The notes under the pieces: model-generated
The model's input: only the letters and a program-made list of their open reading frames with translations
What the model was told of the DNA's origin: nothing
The model's database searches: none
Part shown: in pieces, positions 9,007-18,132 of the stretch
Layout: each line of letters begins with the position of its first letter
How positions within the stretch are numbered: position 1 is the first letter of the stretch
Made by a program: the position numbers and the translations under genes
Source of the DNA: Hyphomonas adhaerens MHS-3
GTDB lineage: Bacteria; Pseudomonadota; Alphaproteobacteria; Caulobacterales; Hyphomonadaceae
DNA: 64,000 nucleotides
NCBI RefSeq assembly: GCF_000685235.1
Contig: NZ_ARYH01000001.1
Coordinates: 62,001-126,000 of the forward strand
Direction: 5' to 3'

Positions 9007-10083
9007 TCAGTGGGCAGCGCTGGCTATGGCCGGATCGAGCTGGGCCACTTCTTCGCCGGTTTCAGGCGCTTCGGATGGCGGCAGCGGCTGGTCGAGACGC
9101 TCGGCCAGCTCCAGAGAGGTCCGCTGGGCATCGCGCAGGAAGAAGCCGAGGCTGGCGAGATGGTTGGCCATGATGGCGCCATCGCCTTTCTGGTTGGAGA
9201 CGACCAGCGGGCGGATCCGGGCGGCACGTGTCCAGGCTGCTTCGGCCTTGTCATAAGCGGCCATCGTATCGGCATCGGCCAGGCTGTCACGGTCGGCCAG
9301 ACGGGCCGCTTTCAGCATCTGAAGAGCAATGTGGGCACGGGCCTTGGCGGCATAGAAAACGCGGATGTCCTGCTTGGAGGCGGGCCAGCCGGTCGATTCC
9401 TGATAGATCTGGGTGGACAGGTCGTCCTGGTCGGCTTCGGCCCAGCCAGCGAACATGCGGGCTTCGTCAGCGGCCAGCACCCGGCGGTCGGCGACGGTAA
9501 CGAGGCCACGGCTGGCGCGGGAGTCGAACCGGTTGAGGGCTTCGGCTGCGGCGGTCATGCGCGGGCGCATGTCTTCGCCGGGAATGCCATGCAGCAAACG
9601 CGAGGCGGCGATCAGGTCGGCATCCGGTTCGCCATTTTCGTCCGGCACGGCGGCGGCGGCCATGCGGGTAAATTCGGACAGGCCATCCGCGGTGGCTTCC
9701 TGCCAGGCAGGCATGGCCGTCAGGCGGGACTGCGGGTGCCAGTTCGGCTTGTCCTCGGCCCAGCCCTTCCCTTCCAGTTCACGCGCAATCTTGGTGATGG
9801 CGATGCCGGATTCCGGGAAGGCCCATGCCTGGCCTTTCGCAAAGACAATGTCGGAATCGTCGATCTTGTGGGACATGACCACGGAGAACGGATAGGCGCC
9901 GACCAGCGCGAACAAGAGGCTCAGCTTGAAAAGGAAAATCGTACGGCGCCAGAAGCCGCGGAAGAAATCCATGATCGGATGCGGCTCTGCCTCATCCAGT
10001 TCACGCAGATGTTCTTCGGACACCTCGTTGGGATCTGGTCCCTCTTCAAGGTAGGCAGCGTGCAAGCGGCTGTCGAAGGCCAT
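9007..10083 (-). CDS. Conserved-looking single-pass membrane protein of unknown function
   Basis: 358 residues. Residues 1-47 are charged and probably cytoplasmic, 48-70 (RTIFLFKLSLLFALVGAYPF and following) form one transmembrane helix, and the remaining 290 residues are helical, alanine-rich and presumably periplasmic. The periplasmic part contains QTRLTAMPAW-like and LLHGIPGEDMRPRM segments with no motif I recognise. The start is ATG 10081-10083. A perfect TTAA-N7-TTAA CtrA-type box lies 67-81 nt upstream, suggesting cell-cycle control. It might act in envelope growth or polarity, but that is inference only. Confidence 0.7.
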   Translation of the reverse strand: MAFDSRLHAAYLEEGPDPNEVSEEHLRELDEAEPHPIMDFFRGFWRRTIFLFKLSLLFALVGAYPFSVVMSHKIDDSDIVFAKGQAWAFPESGIAITKIARELEGKGWAEDKPNWHPQSRLTAMPAWQEATADGLSEFTRMAAAAVPDENGEPDADLIAASRLLHGIPGEDMRPRMTAAAEALNRFDSRASRGLVTVADRRVLAADEARMFAGWAEADQDDLSTQIYQESTGWPASKQDIRVFYAAKARAHIALQMLKAARLADRDSLADADTMAAYDKAEAAWTRAARIRPLVVSNQKGDGAIMANHLASLGFFLRDAQRTSLELAERLDQPLPPSEAPETGEEVAQLDPAIASAAH

Positions 10084-10149
10084 ACTCTACAAATCCCCGG
10101 CTTTGGCGCGGTGTTGCTTTCACAACACTATGCGTTCGATTGTGGCATT

Positions 10150-10164
10150 TTAACAGGTCATTAA
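10150..10164. promoter_or_regulatory. CtrA-type binding site
   Basis: TTAACAGGTCATTAA: two TTAA half sites separated by exactly 7 nt, followed by another TTAA five nt later. This matches the full CtrA consensus of Caulobacterales (TTAA-N7-TTAA). It lies upstream of the membrane-protein gene starting at 10083 and in the only intergenic gap of that neighbourhood. Confidence 0.6.
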
Positions 10165-10273
10165 CTGTTAAATGTCCGCAACCTGCAGTCTGTGCACGCA
10201 AATGCTGCGCCAAATGCGCCGGGGGTGTCAGTTTTCAGCCAGAACGGGGCTGTCCGCAGTCGGATCAAGCGGC

Positions 10274-10732
10274 TCAGTCGCCGAGTCCCTTGACCTCAGC
10301 GCTGGTCACCACCGTCTGCGAGGTGCCGTCCGAATCACGGAACTCCAGAGAGAGGTCGACCGTGTCGCCCACGGCCATGGCCGGATCGAGGCCGAACAGC
10401 ATGAGGTGGTTGCCGCCGCGCTGGAGCACGATGGGATCGCCTTCGGATGCGGTGAAGCTCTCCACCTGGCGCATCTGCATGACGCCGTCTTCCATCGTCA
10501 TCGTGTGCAGCTCGACCCGGTCGGCAATGTCGGTCGAGGCGCCGACCAGTTCCACCGGCGCGCCGGTGACATAGGCCATCAGGCCACCCCCGGCGACGTC
10601 GCGGCCCTCGGCCGGCTTGATGATGAAAGCGTCCTTCACTTCAATCACGGACTCGCCGGCGGGCGACTCGGCCGGACCGGAACAAGCTGCCAGCATCAGG
10701 GCGGCGGCGGGAATCAGAACGCGAAACAGCAT
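10274..10732 (-). CDS. PCu(A)C-type periplasmic copper chaperone (lipoprotein)
   Basis: 152 residues beginning MLFRVLIPAAALMLAACSGP, a lipoprotein signal peptide with a lipobox LAAC. The start is chosen at 10732 because it places the signal peptide at the N-terminus; two upstream in-frame starts are less suitable. The Cu(I) ligands of the H(M)x10Mx21HxM motif are visible in VELHTMTMEDGVMQM and GGNHLMLFGL. PCu(A)C proteins deliver copper to the CuA centre of cytochrome c oxidase. There is no SenC/Sco partner next to it here. The gene is monocistronic. Confidence 0.9.
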   Translation of the reverse strand: MLFRVLIPAAALMLAACSGPAESPAGESVIEVKDAFIIKPAEGRDVAGGGLMAYVTGAPVELVGASTDIADRVELHTMTMEDGVMQMRQVESFTASEGDPIVLQRGGNHLMLFGLDPAMAVGDTVDLSLEFRDSDGTSQTVVTSAEVKGLGD

Positions 10733-10826
10733 GGGGCACATCCTTTCAGAACCTGCGCGCAAGTCGTAGCCCGCCCGCCGGGCAGGTCAATGTGCCGGAA
10801 TGGCACGCTGACCTGTCAGGCAGATA

Positions 10827-11867
10827 TCAGGGTCGCCAGTATCCGACGGCGCGGCGAACATCTTCCATGATCGGTGCGGCGATGGCATTCGCCTTCTCGG
10901 CCCCGTCGCGCAGGATGGCGTCGATCCCGGACTGGTCTGCGAGGATGTCGCGGAAGCGCTGCGTGATCGGGGCGAGATGCGCCACCATCACATCGGCCAG
11001 CGCCGGCTTGAACACGCCGAAGCCCTTGCCGCCATATTCGGCCAGGACCTCTTCGACGCTCTGCCCGCTCACGGCGGAATAGATGCCGACAAGGTTCTCG
11101 ACCTCCGGGCGCCCTTCCAGTCCCTTCACTTCGGACGGCATGTCGCCTTCCAGGTCGGTCTTGGCCTTCTTGATCTTCTTGGCGATCAGGTCGGCATCAT
11201 CGACCAGGTTGATGCGCGACAGGTCCGACGGGTCGGACTTGGACATCTTCTTGTTGCCGTCCTTCAGGCTCATGATCCGCGCGCCGGGGCCCTTGATCAG
11301 CGGTTCCGGCAGCGGGAAGAAACCCGGTACGTCGTATTCGCGATTGAAACGGTCGGCGATGTCGCGGCTGAGTTCCAGGTGCTGCTTCTGGTCTTCGCCC
11401 ACGGGCACATGCGTTGCCTTGTAAGCCAGGATGTCAGCCGCCTGCAGGACCGGATAGGTGAACAGGCCGACGGAGGCCCGCTCGGCATCCTTGCCGGCCT
11501 TGTCCTTGAACTGGGTCATCCGCTCGACCCAGCCCATGCGCGCAACGCAGTTGAACACCCAGGCCAGTTCGGCATGGGCCGGCACAGAGGCCTGAGCGTA
11601 GACAATCGATTTCTTCGGGTCGATGCCGCAGGCGATGAACGCTGCCGCGATCTGGCGGGTCTGGTCGGCCAGCACCCCCTTCTCCACCGGCATGGTAATG
11701 GCGTGCATGTCGACGACGGAATAGACACAATCCCAGCCGTCATTCTGGAGGTCGACGAACTTCTTCAGCGCGCCGAGATAATTGCCGAGGTGGAGGTTAC
11801 CGGTCGGCTGGATACCAGAGAAGACCCGCTGGGGGCCGGTGTATTCGGATGTGTTTGTGTCAGTCAT
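10827..11867 (-). CDS. trpS: Tryptophanyl-tRNA synthetase
   Basis: 346-residue class I aminoacyl-tRNA synthetase. The HIGH-type motif appears as [12 protein letters not shown] with FSGIQPTG before it, and the KMSKS loop is intact in [10 protein letters not shown]. Length and C-terminal helical domain are normal for bacterial TrpRS. The start [11 protein letters not shown] (ATG 11865-11867) is preferred over an upstream in-frame start two codons earlier. It follows murJ by 24 nt and is the last gene of the glnD-murJ-trpS unit. Confidence 0.97.
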   Translation of the reverse strand: MTDTNTSEYTGPQRVFSGIQPTGNLHLGNYLGALKKFVDLQNDGWDCVYSVVDMHAITMPVEKGVLADQTRQIAAAFIACGIDPKKSIVYAQASVPAHAELAWVFNCVARMGWVERMTQFKDKAGKDAERASVGLFTYPVLQAADILAYKATHVPVGEDQKQHLELSRDIADRFNREYDVPGFFPLPEPLIKGPGARIMSLKDGNKKMSKSDPSDLSRINLVDDADLIAKKIKKAKTDLEGDMPSEVKGLEGRPEVENLVGIYSAVSGQSVEEVLAEYGGKGFGVFKPALADVMVAHLAPITQRFRDILADQSGIDAILRDGAEKANAIAAPIMEDVRRAVGYWRP

Positions 11868-11891
11868 GCGCAAGCGCTGTAACCGATTTAC

Positions 11892-13448
11892 CTAGCGGCG
11901 CAAGGCCTGCGTGATGTCGCGGGGCCGGATCGCGCCGGTCAGGAAGGCCGCAACGGCATAGATCAGGCCGCCGGCGAGGATCACGATTGCAGCGGCCAGC
12001 GCGCGCGAGTCGATGATCGTGTCCCGCACCCACTGGAAATTGTGCACCATGAACCAGACCGCCCCGGCCATCAGGCCGCTGGCGATCAGGGCCCGCAGCG
12101 TGCGCGATACCAGAACCGGACCCGGCCTGTACCAGCCGCGGGCTGCCAGCGTGGTGCCCAGCAGCAGGGCGTTCACCCAAGCGGCCACCGATGTGGCGAT
12201 GGCGAGGCCGACAAAGCCAAGCTGCCCCTGACTGTTCAGCCAGAAGAACAGGCCTGCGCCGAGCGAGGTGTTGATCGCCACCGATGTCAGCGCGAACCGC
12301 ATCGGGGTTTTCGTGTCTTCCCGGGCGAAGAAGGCCGGGGCCAGCACCTTGATCAGCACGAAGGCAGGCACGCCCCAAGCATAGTGGAACAGCGCCCCGC
12401 CGGACGCCTCGGCATCCGATTGCAGGAATGCCCCGCGTACGAAGAAGGCTTCGATGAGGAAAACCGGAGCGACCAGCAGCGCCGCGGCAGCCGGAAGCGT
12501 CAGCGCCATGGCGAGGCCGATGCCTTCGTCCATCGTCGCCTGGCTGCCTGCATGGTCTTCACTTCGCGCGGCCCGGCTGAGGCGCGGCAGGATGGCAACG
12601 CCGACCGCGACGCCGACCAGTCCGAGCGGCAGCTGGTAAAGCCGGTCGGCGGTGTAGAGCCACGATTTGGCCGCCTGCTCGAAGCTGGCCAGCGACTGGC
12701 TGACAATGATGTTGATCTGCGTGCCCGACGCCGCAATCGTGCCCGGGACGGCCAGCGCCATGACCCGGCGCACGGCCGGCGTGATGCGCGGCCAGCCAAT
12801 CAGGCTGAGGCGCACCTTCTGGCGTGTGACGCCCCACCAGAGCAAGGCCACCTGAAGCACGCCCGCGATCAGGACCGCGACCGCCGCAGCCTTGGACACG
12901 ACCTCCGGCACGTTCGAAACCAGCGCCGCCGGGATAAGGCAGAGATTCAGCAGCGTCGGCACGCCAGACGACAGGATGAACCGCTGGCCGGAATTCAGCA
13001 CGCCGGACAAGAGCGCCGCCAGCGCCATACAGGTCAGGTATGGCATGGTGATCCGTGTCAGGAGCACAGCCAGATTGTAGTGCACATGGTCGTCAGCCTG
13101 TCCGCCATGGATAATCAGCAGCACCCAGGGCATGAAGATCTGGGCGAGAATGGTCAGCGCCGCAGTGAACGCGAAGAGGACGCGCAATGCCTCCTGCGCC
13201 ACGGCCTGCGCGGCCTCTGGTCCTTCGGCCTCCAGCGTGCGGGCATAGGTCGGCACGAAGGCGGACGCGAAGGCGCCCTCGGCAAAGATGCGGCGGAACA
13301 GGTTCGGGAATTGCTGGGCCGTCACCCAGGCATCATTGATGGGCCCCGCGCCCAGCTTCGCCACCAGAAGGATATCCCGGGCAAAACCGAGGATACGGCT
13401 GCCCAGCGTCAGCGAGGATTGCACCAGGGTGTTGCGGGCGATGCTCAT
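11892..13448 (-). CDS. murJ: Lipid II flippase MurJ (MviN)
   Basis: 518 residues with about 14 hydrophobic helices, the MOP-superfamily fold of MurJ. The N-terminus MSIARNTLVQSSLTLGSRILGFARDILL and the segment AFASAFVPTYARTLE are characteristic. MurJ moves lipid II across the inner membrane for peptidoglycan synthesis. It sits between glnD (22 nt upstream) and trpS (24 nt downstream), an order often seen in alphaproteobacteria. Essentiality is expected but not shown here. Confidence 0.96.
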   Translation of the reverse strand: MSIARNTLVQSSLTLGSRILGFARDILLVAKLGAGPINDAWVTAQQFPNLFRRIFAEGAFASAFVPTYARTLEAEGPEAAQAVAQEALRVLFAFTAALTILAQIFMPWVLLIIHGGQADDHVHYNLAVLLTRITMPYLTCMALAALLSGVLNSGQRFILSSGVPTLLNLCLIPAALVSNVPEVVSKAAAVAVLIAGVLQVALLWWGVTRQKVRLSLIGWPRITPAVRRVMALAVPGTIAASGTQINIIVSQSLASFEQAAKSWLYTADRLYQLPLGLVGVAVGVAILPRLSRAARSEDHAGSQATMDEGIGLAMALTLPAAAALLVAPVFLIEAFFVRGAFLQSDAEASGGALFHYAWGVPAFVLIKVLAPAFFAREDTKTPMRFALTSVAINTSLGAGLFFWLNSQGQLGFVGLAIATSVAAWVNALLLGTTLAARGWYRPGPVLVSRTLRALIASGLMAGAVWFMVHNFQWVRDTIIDSRALAAAIVILAGGLIYAVAAFLTGAIRPRDITQALRR

Positions 13449-13470
13449 GGGGCCTGTCGTGCAGGGGTTC

Positions 13471-16317
13471 TCAGAAACTGTCTACGGCCCGCGACCGGCG
13501 CAGCTTCCGGGCCGGTGTGTGCGGGGCATCCGGTTCATGGCGGCCCAATACGTCAAGAAGCTGTTCGCGCAGGGACTCTTTGAGGGCAGCATCCTGCTGC
13601 AGTTTCTGGCCGTCTTCTGTCTGCACATAGAAGGCATCGAACATCCGCTCGCCGAACGAGCCGACATGCGCCGAGTGGATCGAAATGCCGGAATCGGCCA
13701 GGCAGTTCGCCACATCGTAGAGCAGCGCCGGCCGGTCGCGCCCGGCAATGTCGATGACCGTGTGGTCGGCTGAAAGGTCGTCCCGGATCTGCACCGAAGG
13801 ATGCACCAGGAAGGCCGCTTGCCGTCGGCCCAGGCGCTCGCGCACCGACATGTCGACAGGCTCTCCGGCCAGCACCTTGTGCAGATCCGCCTGCAGCCGC
13901 TCGAGCCGGGCCGGGTCGTCCTTGCCGAACGGCTTGTCCTGAATGTCGTGCAGCATGAAGACGTCGATGATGCCGCCTTCGCGGCTGGTATAGACCTGCG
14001 CCGCGATAATGTTCGCGCCGTTGTGGGCAATCGTCCCGGCAAGGTCTGCGAACAGGCCGGGCCGGTCTTCGCCTGAGACGAACAAGGCCATCGCCCCGCC
14101 TGCCAGGGACAGGCGGTGATGGACCTGGTTGCCGCCGCCATTCAGGGCCTGCGCATGCCAGGCGAGATCGTCGATGTCGAAGCCGGTCCAGTAAGCCGTC
14201 TCCATTGCGAGCATCAGCGGAGGCACCATGCCCAGCCGGTCGACCAGTTCATTCTGGCGGCGTTCGGCGCGGGCTTCGAGTTCGGCCTGCACGCCCGCCT
14301 CGTCGGTCCGTCCGCCGCGCAGCGCGGCCGCTGTGTTGTGGTAGAGGTCCGTCAGCAGCTGGCCTTTCCAGGCATTCCACACACCTGGACCGACGGCCTT
14401 GATGTCGGCAATCGTGAGAATGTAGAGCAACCGCAGCCGCTCCAGAGAACCAACCATTTCCGTAAATTTGGTCACGGTCCGCGGATCGGAAATATCCCGC
14501 TTCTGCGCCGTCTCGCTCATTTCCAGATGGTGGCCCACCAGCCAGGAGACGAGCTCCGTTTCGTCTTCCGACAGGCCGAGCCGTTCACAGGCTTTCCGGG
14601 CGGTCTTCATGCCGGCGATCTGCTGGTCGCCCTTCCCCTTGCCGGTGTCGTGCAACAGCATGGCGAGGTAGAGCGCCCGGCGGTTCTCGATCAGGTCGAA
14701 CAGCTCGCCGACCAGTTTGATCGGGTGTTCATCGCGGCCATATTCCATCTCTGCGATGGCTTCCACGGCGCGGATCGTGTGCTCGTCGACCGTATAATGG
14801 TGATACATGTTGAACTGGGTCTGGGCGACGATGCCGCCAAATTCCGGGATCGCCCGCCCCAGAACCCCTGCTTCATTCATCCGGCGCAGGATACGGCCGG
14901 GATTATCCCCGCCCAGGATGGCGTCGAGGATCAGCGCCTGCGCTTCCGGCTTCTCGCGCGTCCGCTCGTTCAGGGCACGGAGCGCCCGGGTCAGCAGGCT
15001 CAGCGCGTGGGGGTGAATGTCCTTGCCTTCATCGCGCGCCACAATAAACAGGCGCAGCATGTTCAGCGGATCGGCCCGCATGGCCTTGTCGTCCTGAACA
15101 TTGATCCGGCCATTATCGATAATGAAGCCCGGCTCATCCAGTTCCACCGGTCCGCGCACCGGCAGGAAGCGGCGCAGGCCTTCCGGCTTTTTCTTCTGGT
15201 CCGCTTCCAGTTTTGCCGCGAGAATCCGCGTCAGGCCGCCGACATCCTTGGTGACAAGGAAGTAGCGCTTCATGAAACGCTCGACGCCCTGCTGCCCGCG
15301 CCGGTCACGATAGCCCATGCGCGCCGCGATCTCCGGCTGCAGGTCGAAGCTGAGGCGCTCCTCTGCCCGGCCGGTAACGAAATGCAGGTGGCAACGTACC
15401 GTCCACAGGAAACGCGCCGCGCGGATGAAGACAGTATATTCATGGTCCGTGAACGGACCGGCCTGCATCACGTCTTCCAGCGTATGCCCGCCATAGGTCT
15501 GTTTGGCGATCCAGTAGAGCGTCTGCAGATCGCGCAATCCGCCCTTGCCCTCTTTCAGGTTCGGCTCGACGACATAGCGCGCATCGCCCTGGCGGGCGTG
15601 GCGAGCGTCGCGCTCGGCCAGCTTGTCGGCAATGAACTGCGCGTCGCGTCCCTTGACCGCGCCCTCGTGGAAGGCGGTCAGCATCTCTTCGGCCAGCGCC
15701 TCGTCGCCGCAGATATAGCGGGCATCCAGCAGGCTGGTCTTGATGGTCACGTCTTCCAGCGACAGCTTCACGCAATCGCTTGGCGTACGGAACGCATTGC
15801 CCACCTTCAGCCCCATGTCCCACAGGGCGTAGAGCATGTATTCGACAACGCTCTCGGTGTGCGGGCTGACCTTGTAGGCGCGCAGGAACAAGAGGTCCGT
15901 ATCCGAGGACGGCCCCATCACGCCGCGGCCATAACCGCCGGTCGCCATGATGGTGATCCGCTCGGCCTCGGTCGGGTTGCGGGCCCGGTGCACGTGCGTG
16001 GTGGTGAAGTCGTAGAGCGCGCTGATCACCTCGTCCTGCACGGCGGAGAGGAGGCGCGCGGTGTCCAGCCCGTCGGCGCCCTGCTGCAGACGTTCCTGCG
16101 CGATCATGCGGCCGCGGAACATGGCCCCGTGCAAGAGGTCCAGCGCTGCCTTGCGGGCCGCCTGGGGGTCCCCGAAATTGTCGAGCGCCGCGGCGGTGAG
16201 CTTCACGCGCAGGGCGCGGCCGTCGATGATGTTGGAAATACGCCACTTGCCCGGCCGGCGCAGGAGCGGGCTACGGGTTTCGAGGAGTGTCGGGGCCTTG
16301 GTGGGCGGTAGGGTCAT
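13471..16317 (-). CDS. glnD: [Protein-PII] uridylyltransferase / uridylyl-removing enzyme
   Basis: 948 residues, the size expected for alphaproteobacterial GlnD. The nucleotidyltransferase active site is in ATGGYGRGVMGPSSDTDLLF (G-G-x12-D-x-D). A central domain is followed by an HD phosphohydrolase with LAMLLHDTGKGKG, and by two C-terminal ACT domains (GGAMALFVSGEDRPGLFADL and VIDIAGRDRPALLYDV). It uridylylates and de-uridylylates PII in response to glutamine. It is the first gene of the glnD-murJ-trpS unit. Confidence 0.97.
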   Translation of the reverse strand: MTLPPTKAPTLLETRSPLLRRPGKWRISNIIDGRALRVKLTAAALDNFGDPQAARKAALDLLHGAMFRGRMIAQERLQQGADGLDTARLLSAVQDEVISALYDFTTTHVHRARNPTEAERITIMATGGYGRGVMGPSSDTDLLFLRAYKVSPHTESVVEYMLYALWDMGLKVGNAFRTPSDCVKLSLEDVTIKTSLLDARYICGDEALAEEMLTAFHEGAVKGRDAQFIADKLAERDARHARQGDARYVVEPNLKEGKGGLRDLQTLYWIAKQTYGGHTLEDVMQAGPFTDHEYTVFIRAARFLWTVRCHLHFVTGRAEERLSFDLQPEIAARMGYRDRRGQQGVERFMKRYFLVTKDVGGLTRILAAKLEADQKKKPEGLRRFLPVRGPVELDEPGFIIDNGRINVQDDKAMRADPLNMLRLFIVARDEGKDIHPHALSLLTRALRALNERTREKPEAQALILDAILGGDNPGRILRRMNEAGVLGRAIPEFGGIVAQTQFNMYHHYTVDEHTIRAVEAIAEMEYGRDEHPIKLVGELFDLIENRRALYLAMLLHDTGKGKGDQQIAGMKTARKACERLGLSEDETELVSWLVGHHLEMSETAQKRDISDPRTVTKFTEMVGSLERLRLLYILTIADIKAVGPGVWNAWKGQLLTDLYHNTAAALRGGRTDEAGVQAELEARAERRQNELVDRLGMVPPLMLAMETAYWTGFDIDDLAWHAQALNGGGNQVHHRLSLAGGAMALFVSGEDRPGLFADLAGTIAHNGANIIAAQVYTSREGGIIDVFMLHDIQDKPFGKDDPARLERLQADLHKVLAGEPVDMSVRERLGRRQAAFLVHPSVQIRDDLSADHTVIDIAGRDRPALLYDVANCLADSGISIHSAHVGSFGERMFDAFYVQTEDGQKLQQDAALKESLREQLLDVLGRHEPDAPHTPARKLRRSRAVDSF

Positions 16318-16350
16318 GGGGCCTGTCTATAGCAGGTTCCGGGGCGGGTT

Positions 16351-16821
16351 CTATGCACCCTTTTCCACACGAACCGGCAGGATGCGGGACTTCTTCACAA
16401 CCCCGTAGGCAAAACTGGTCTCGATGGAGGCGATTCCCGGCAATTTCTGGATCGTGTGGCGCACGAGCTGTTCGTAATCGTCGAGGCTGCGGGCGACGAT
16501 TCGCAGCTCGTAATCGGCGCCGCCGGTCATCAGGTAACAATCGAGAATCGCTTCGGTTTCCGCGATTTTCTTCTCAAAGGCCTGCACGTTTTCCTGCGAA
16601 TGGTTGGCGAGCCGGATGCGGACGAGGCAGGTGATGGGATAACCGCAAGCTTTCTGGTCGACGAGGGCGGTGTAGCCCTGGATCACGCCGGCGGCCTCAA
16701 GGTTGCGCACGCGGCGTAGGCAGGGTGAGGGCGAGAGCCCCACTTCCTCGGCCAGTTCGAGGTTGGTGAGGCGTCCATCGCGCTGCAGGGCGCGGATAAT
16801 CCTGGCATCTATGGCATCCAT
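16351..16821 (-). CDS. Lrp/AsnC-family transcriptional regulator
   Basis: 156 residues with an N-terminal helix-turn-helix (DARIIRALQRDGRLTNLELA, LSPSPCLRRVRNLEAAGVI) and a C-terminal RAM/AsnC ligand domain (ILDCYLMTGGADYELRIVA). The start is ATG 16819-16821; a longer in-frame version would run through the palindrome and is rejected. It is divergent from a methionine gamma-lyase gene, the arrangement of mdeR/mdeA in Pseudomonas putida, so it probably activates that gene in response to methionine or a related amino acid. The palindrome at 16833-16849 is the likely operator. Confidence 0.93.
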   Translation of the reverse strand: MDAIDARIIRALQRDGRLTNLELAEEVGLSPSPCLRRVRNLEAAGVIQGYTALVDQKACGYPITCLVRIRLANHSQENVQAFEKKIAETEAILDCYLMTGGADYELRIVARSLDDYEQLVRHTIQKLPGIASIETSFAYGVVKKSRILPVRVEKGA

Positions 16822-16832
16822 ATACACCAGTA

Positions 16833-16849
16833 TTGGCATATTATGCCAA
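16833..16849. promoter_or_regulatory. Palindromic operator candidate for the Lrp-type regulator
   Basis: TTGGCATA T TATGCCAA is a perfect inverted repeat with 8-bp arms around one central base. It lies 11 nt upstream of the regulator ATG and about 80 nt upstream of the methionine gamma-lyase ATG, in the only shared intergenic space. AT-rich imperfect palindromes of about 15-17 bp are typical Lrp/AsnC sites. Confidence 0.6.
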
Positions 16850-16929
16850 TTTACAAGCAATATACGACGCAGTTCGGCACCTTTCGCCCACATTCCCATG
16901 GTAGAATCTCCTCAAATACGGAGACCCCC

Positions 16930-18132
16930 ATGGCATTCGATGCAACCCGCCCGCTCGGCCCCGCCACCCGCGCCATTCATCATGGCTATGACCCGGCTAA
17001 AAACGACTATGCGCTGACCCCGCCGGTGCATCTGACGTCTACCTTTGCCTTCCCGGATGCGCAGACCGGCGGCGCCCTGTTTGCAGGCGAGGCCGAGGGC
17101 CACATCTACTCCCGCATCTCGAACCCCACCGTCGCCCTGCTGGAAGACCGCGTCGCCAGCCTCGAAGGCGCCGAAGCGGGCCTCGCCACCGCCAGCGGCA
17201 TGGGGGCGATCAGTTCCCTCATGTGGACGCTGCTGAAACCGGGCGATGAGGTTATCACCGACCAGACGCTGTATGGCTGCACCTTCGCCTTCATGCGCGA
17301 CGGCCTCTCCCGCTTCGGCGTGAAGATCACCCATGTCGACCTGCGCGACCCGGCGAACCTCTCCGCCGCCCTCTCTGACAAGACGCGCGTCGTGTATTTC
17401 GAAACCCCGGCCAATCCGAACATGCGCCTGGTCGACATTCGGGAAACGGCCCGCATCGCGCATGAAGCCGGCGCGCTTGTGGTGGTGGACAACACCTATG
17501 CCTCTCCCCTGCTGACGCGGCCGATTTCGCTCGGCGCGGACTTCGTCGTCCATTCGGCGACCAAATATCTCGGCGGCCATGGAGACCTTGTGGCCGGCAT
17601 GGTGCTCGGCCGGGCGGAGGCCCTCAAGGAGGTCCGCATGTTCGGCGTGAAGGACATGACCGGCTCCGTCATGGCGCCTTTCAATGCCATGCTGGTGATG
17701 CGTGGACTGAAGACCCTGCAGCTGCGCATGGCGCGCCATTGCGAGAGCGGCCAGAAAGTGGCCGAATGGCTGGAAGCCCAGCCCGGCGTGGACACCGTCC
17801 ACTATCCGGGCCTTGCCAGCCACCCGCAGCATGAGCTGGCAAAGCGCCAGATGGACGGCTTTGGCGGGATGATCGCGTTCGAATTGTCCGGCGGTTATGA
17901 AGCGGGTATCGAGATGATGAACCGGCTGCAGCTGATCCGCCGCGCGGTCAGCCTCGGCGATGCCGAGACCCTGATCCAGCATCCGGCCAGCATGACCCAC
18001 TCGACCTACACCGAAGAAGAACGCCTCGAACATGGCATCAGTAATGGCCTGATCCGCCTCTCCGTCGGATTGGAGGACGTCGACGACATCCTGGCGGATC
18101 TTGCAGACGCGCTGGGAAGTAATGCAGGCTAG
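16930..18132 (+). CDS. megL: Methionine gamma-lyase
   Basis: 400-residue PLP enzyme of the Cys/Met metabolism family. The Schiff-base lysine is K212 in HSATKYLGGHGD. Residues 115-118 read YGCT, so the cysteine that distinguishes methionine gamma-lyase (C116 in P. putida) from cystathionine gamma-synthase/lyase is present at 117. It should convert methionine to methanethiol, 2-oxobutyrate and ammonia. The start is ATG 16930, giving MAFDATRPLGPATRAIHHGY; a longer open frame upstream crosses the regulatory palindrome. An Lrp regulator is divergent. Its stop overlaps that of the convergent EF-hand gene in the tetramer CTAG. Confidence 0.92.
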   Translation: MAFDATRPLGPATRAIHHGYDPAKNDYALTPPVHLTSTFAFPDAQTGGALFAGEAEGHIYSRISNPTVALLEDRVASLEGAEAGLATASGMGAISSLMWTLLKPGDEVITDQTLYGCTFAFMRDGLSRFGVKITHVDLRDPANLSAALSDKTRVVYFETPANPNMRLVDIRETARIAHEAGALVVVDNTYASPLLTRPISLGADFVVHSATKYLGGHGDLVAGMVLGRAEALKEVRMFGVKDMTGSVMAPFNAMLVMRGLKTLQLRMARHCESGQKVAEWLEAQPGVDTVHYPGLASHPQHELAKRQMDGFGGMIAFELSGGYEAGIEMMNRLQLIRRAVSLGDAETLIQHPASMTHSTYTEEERLEHGISNGLIRLSVGLEDVDDILADLADALGSNAG

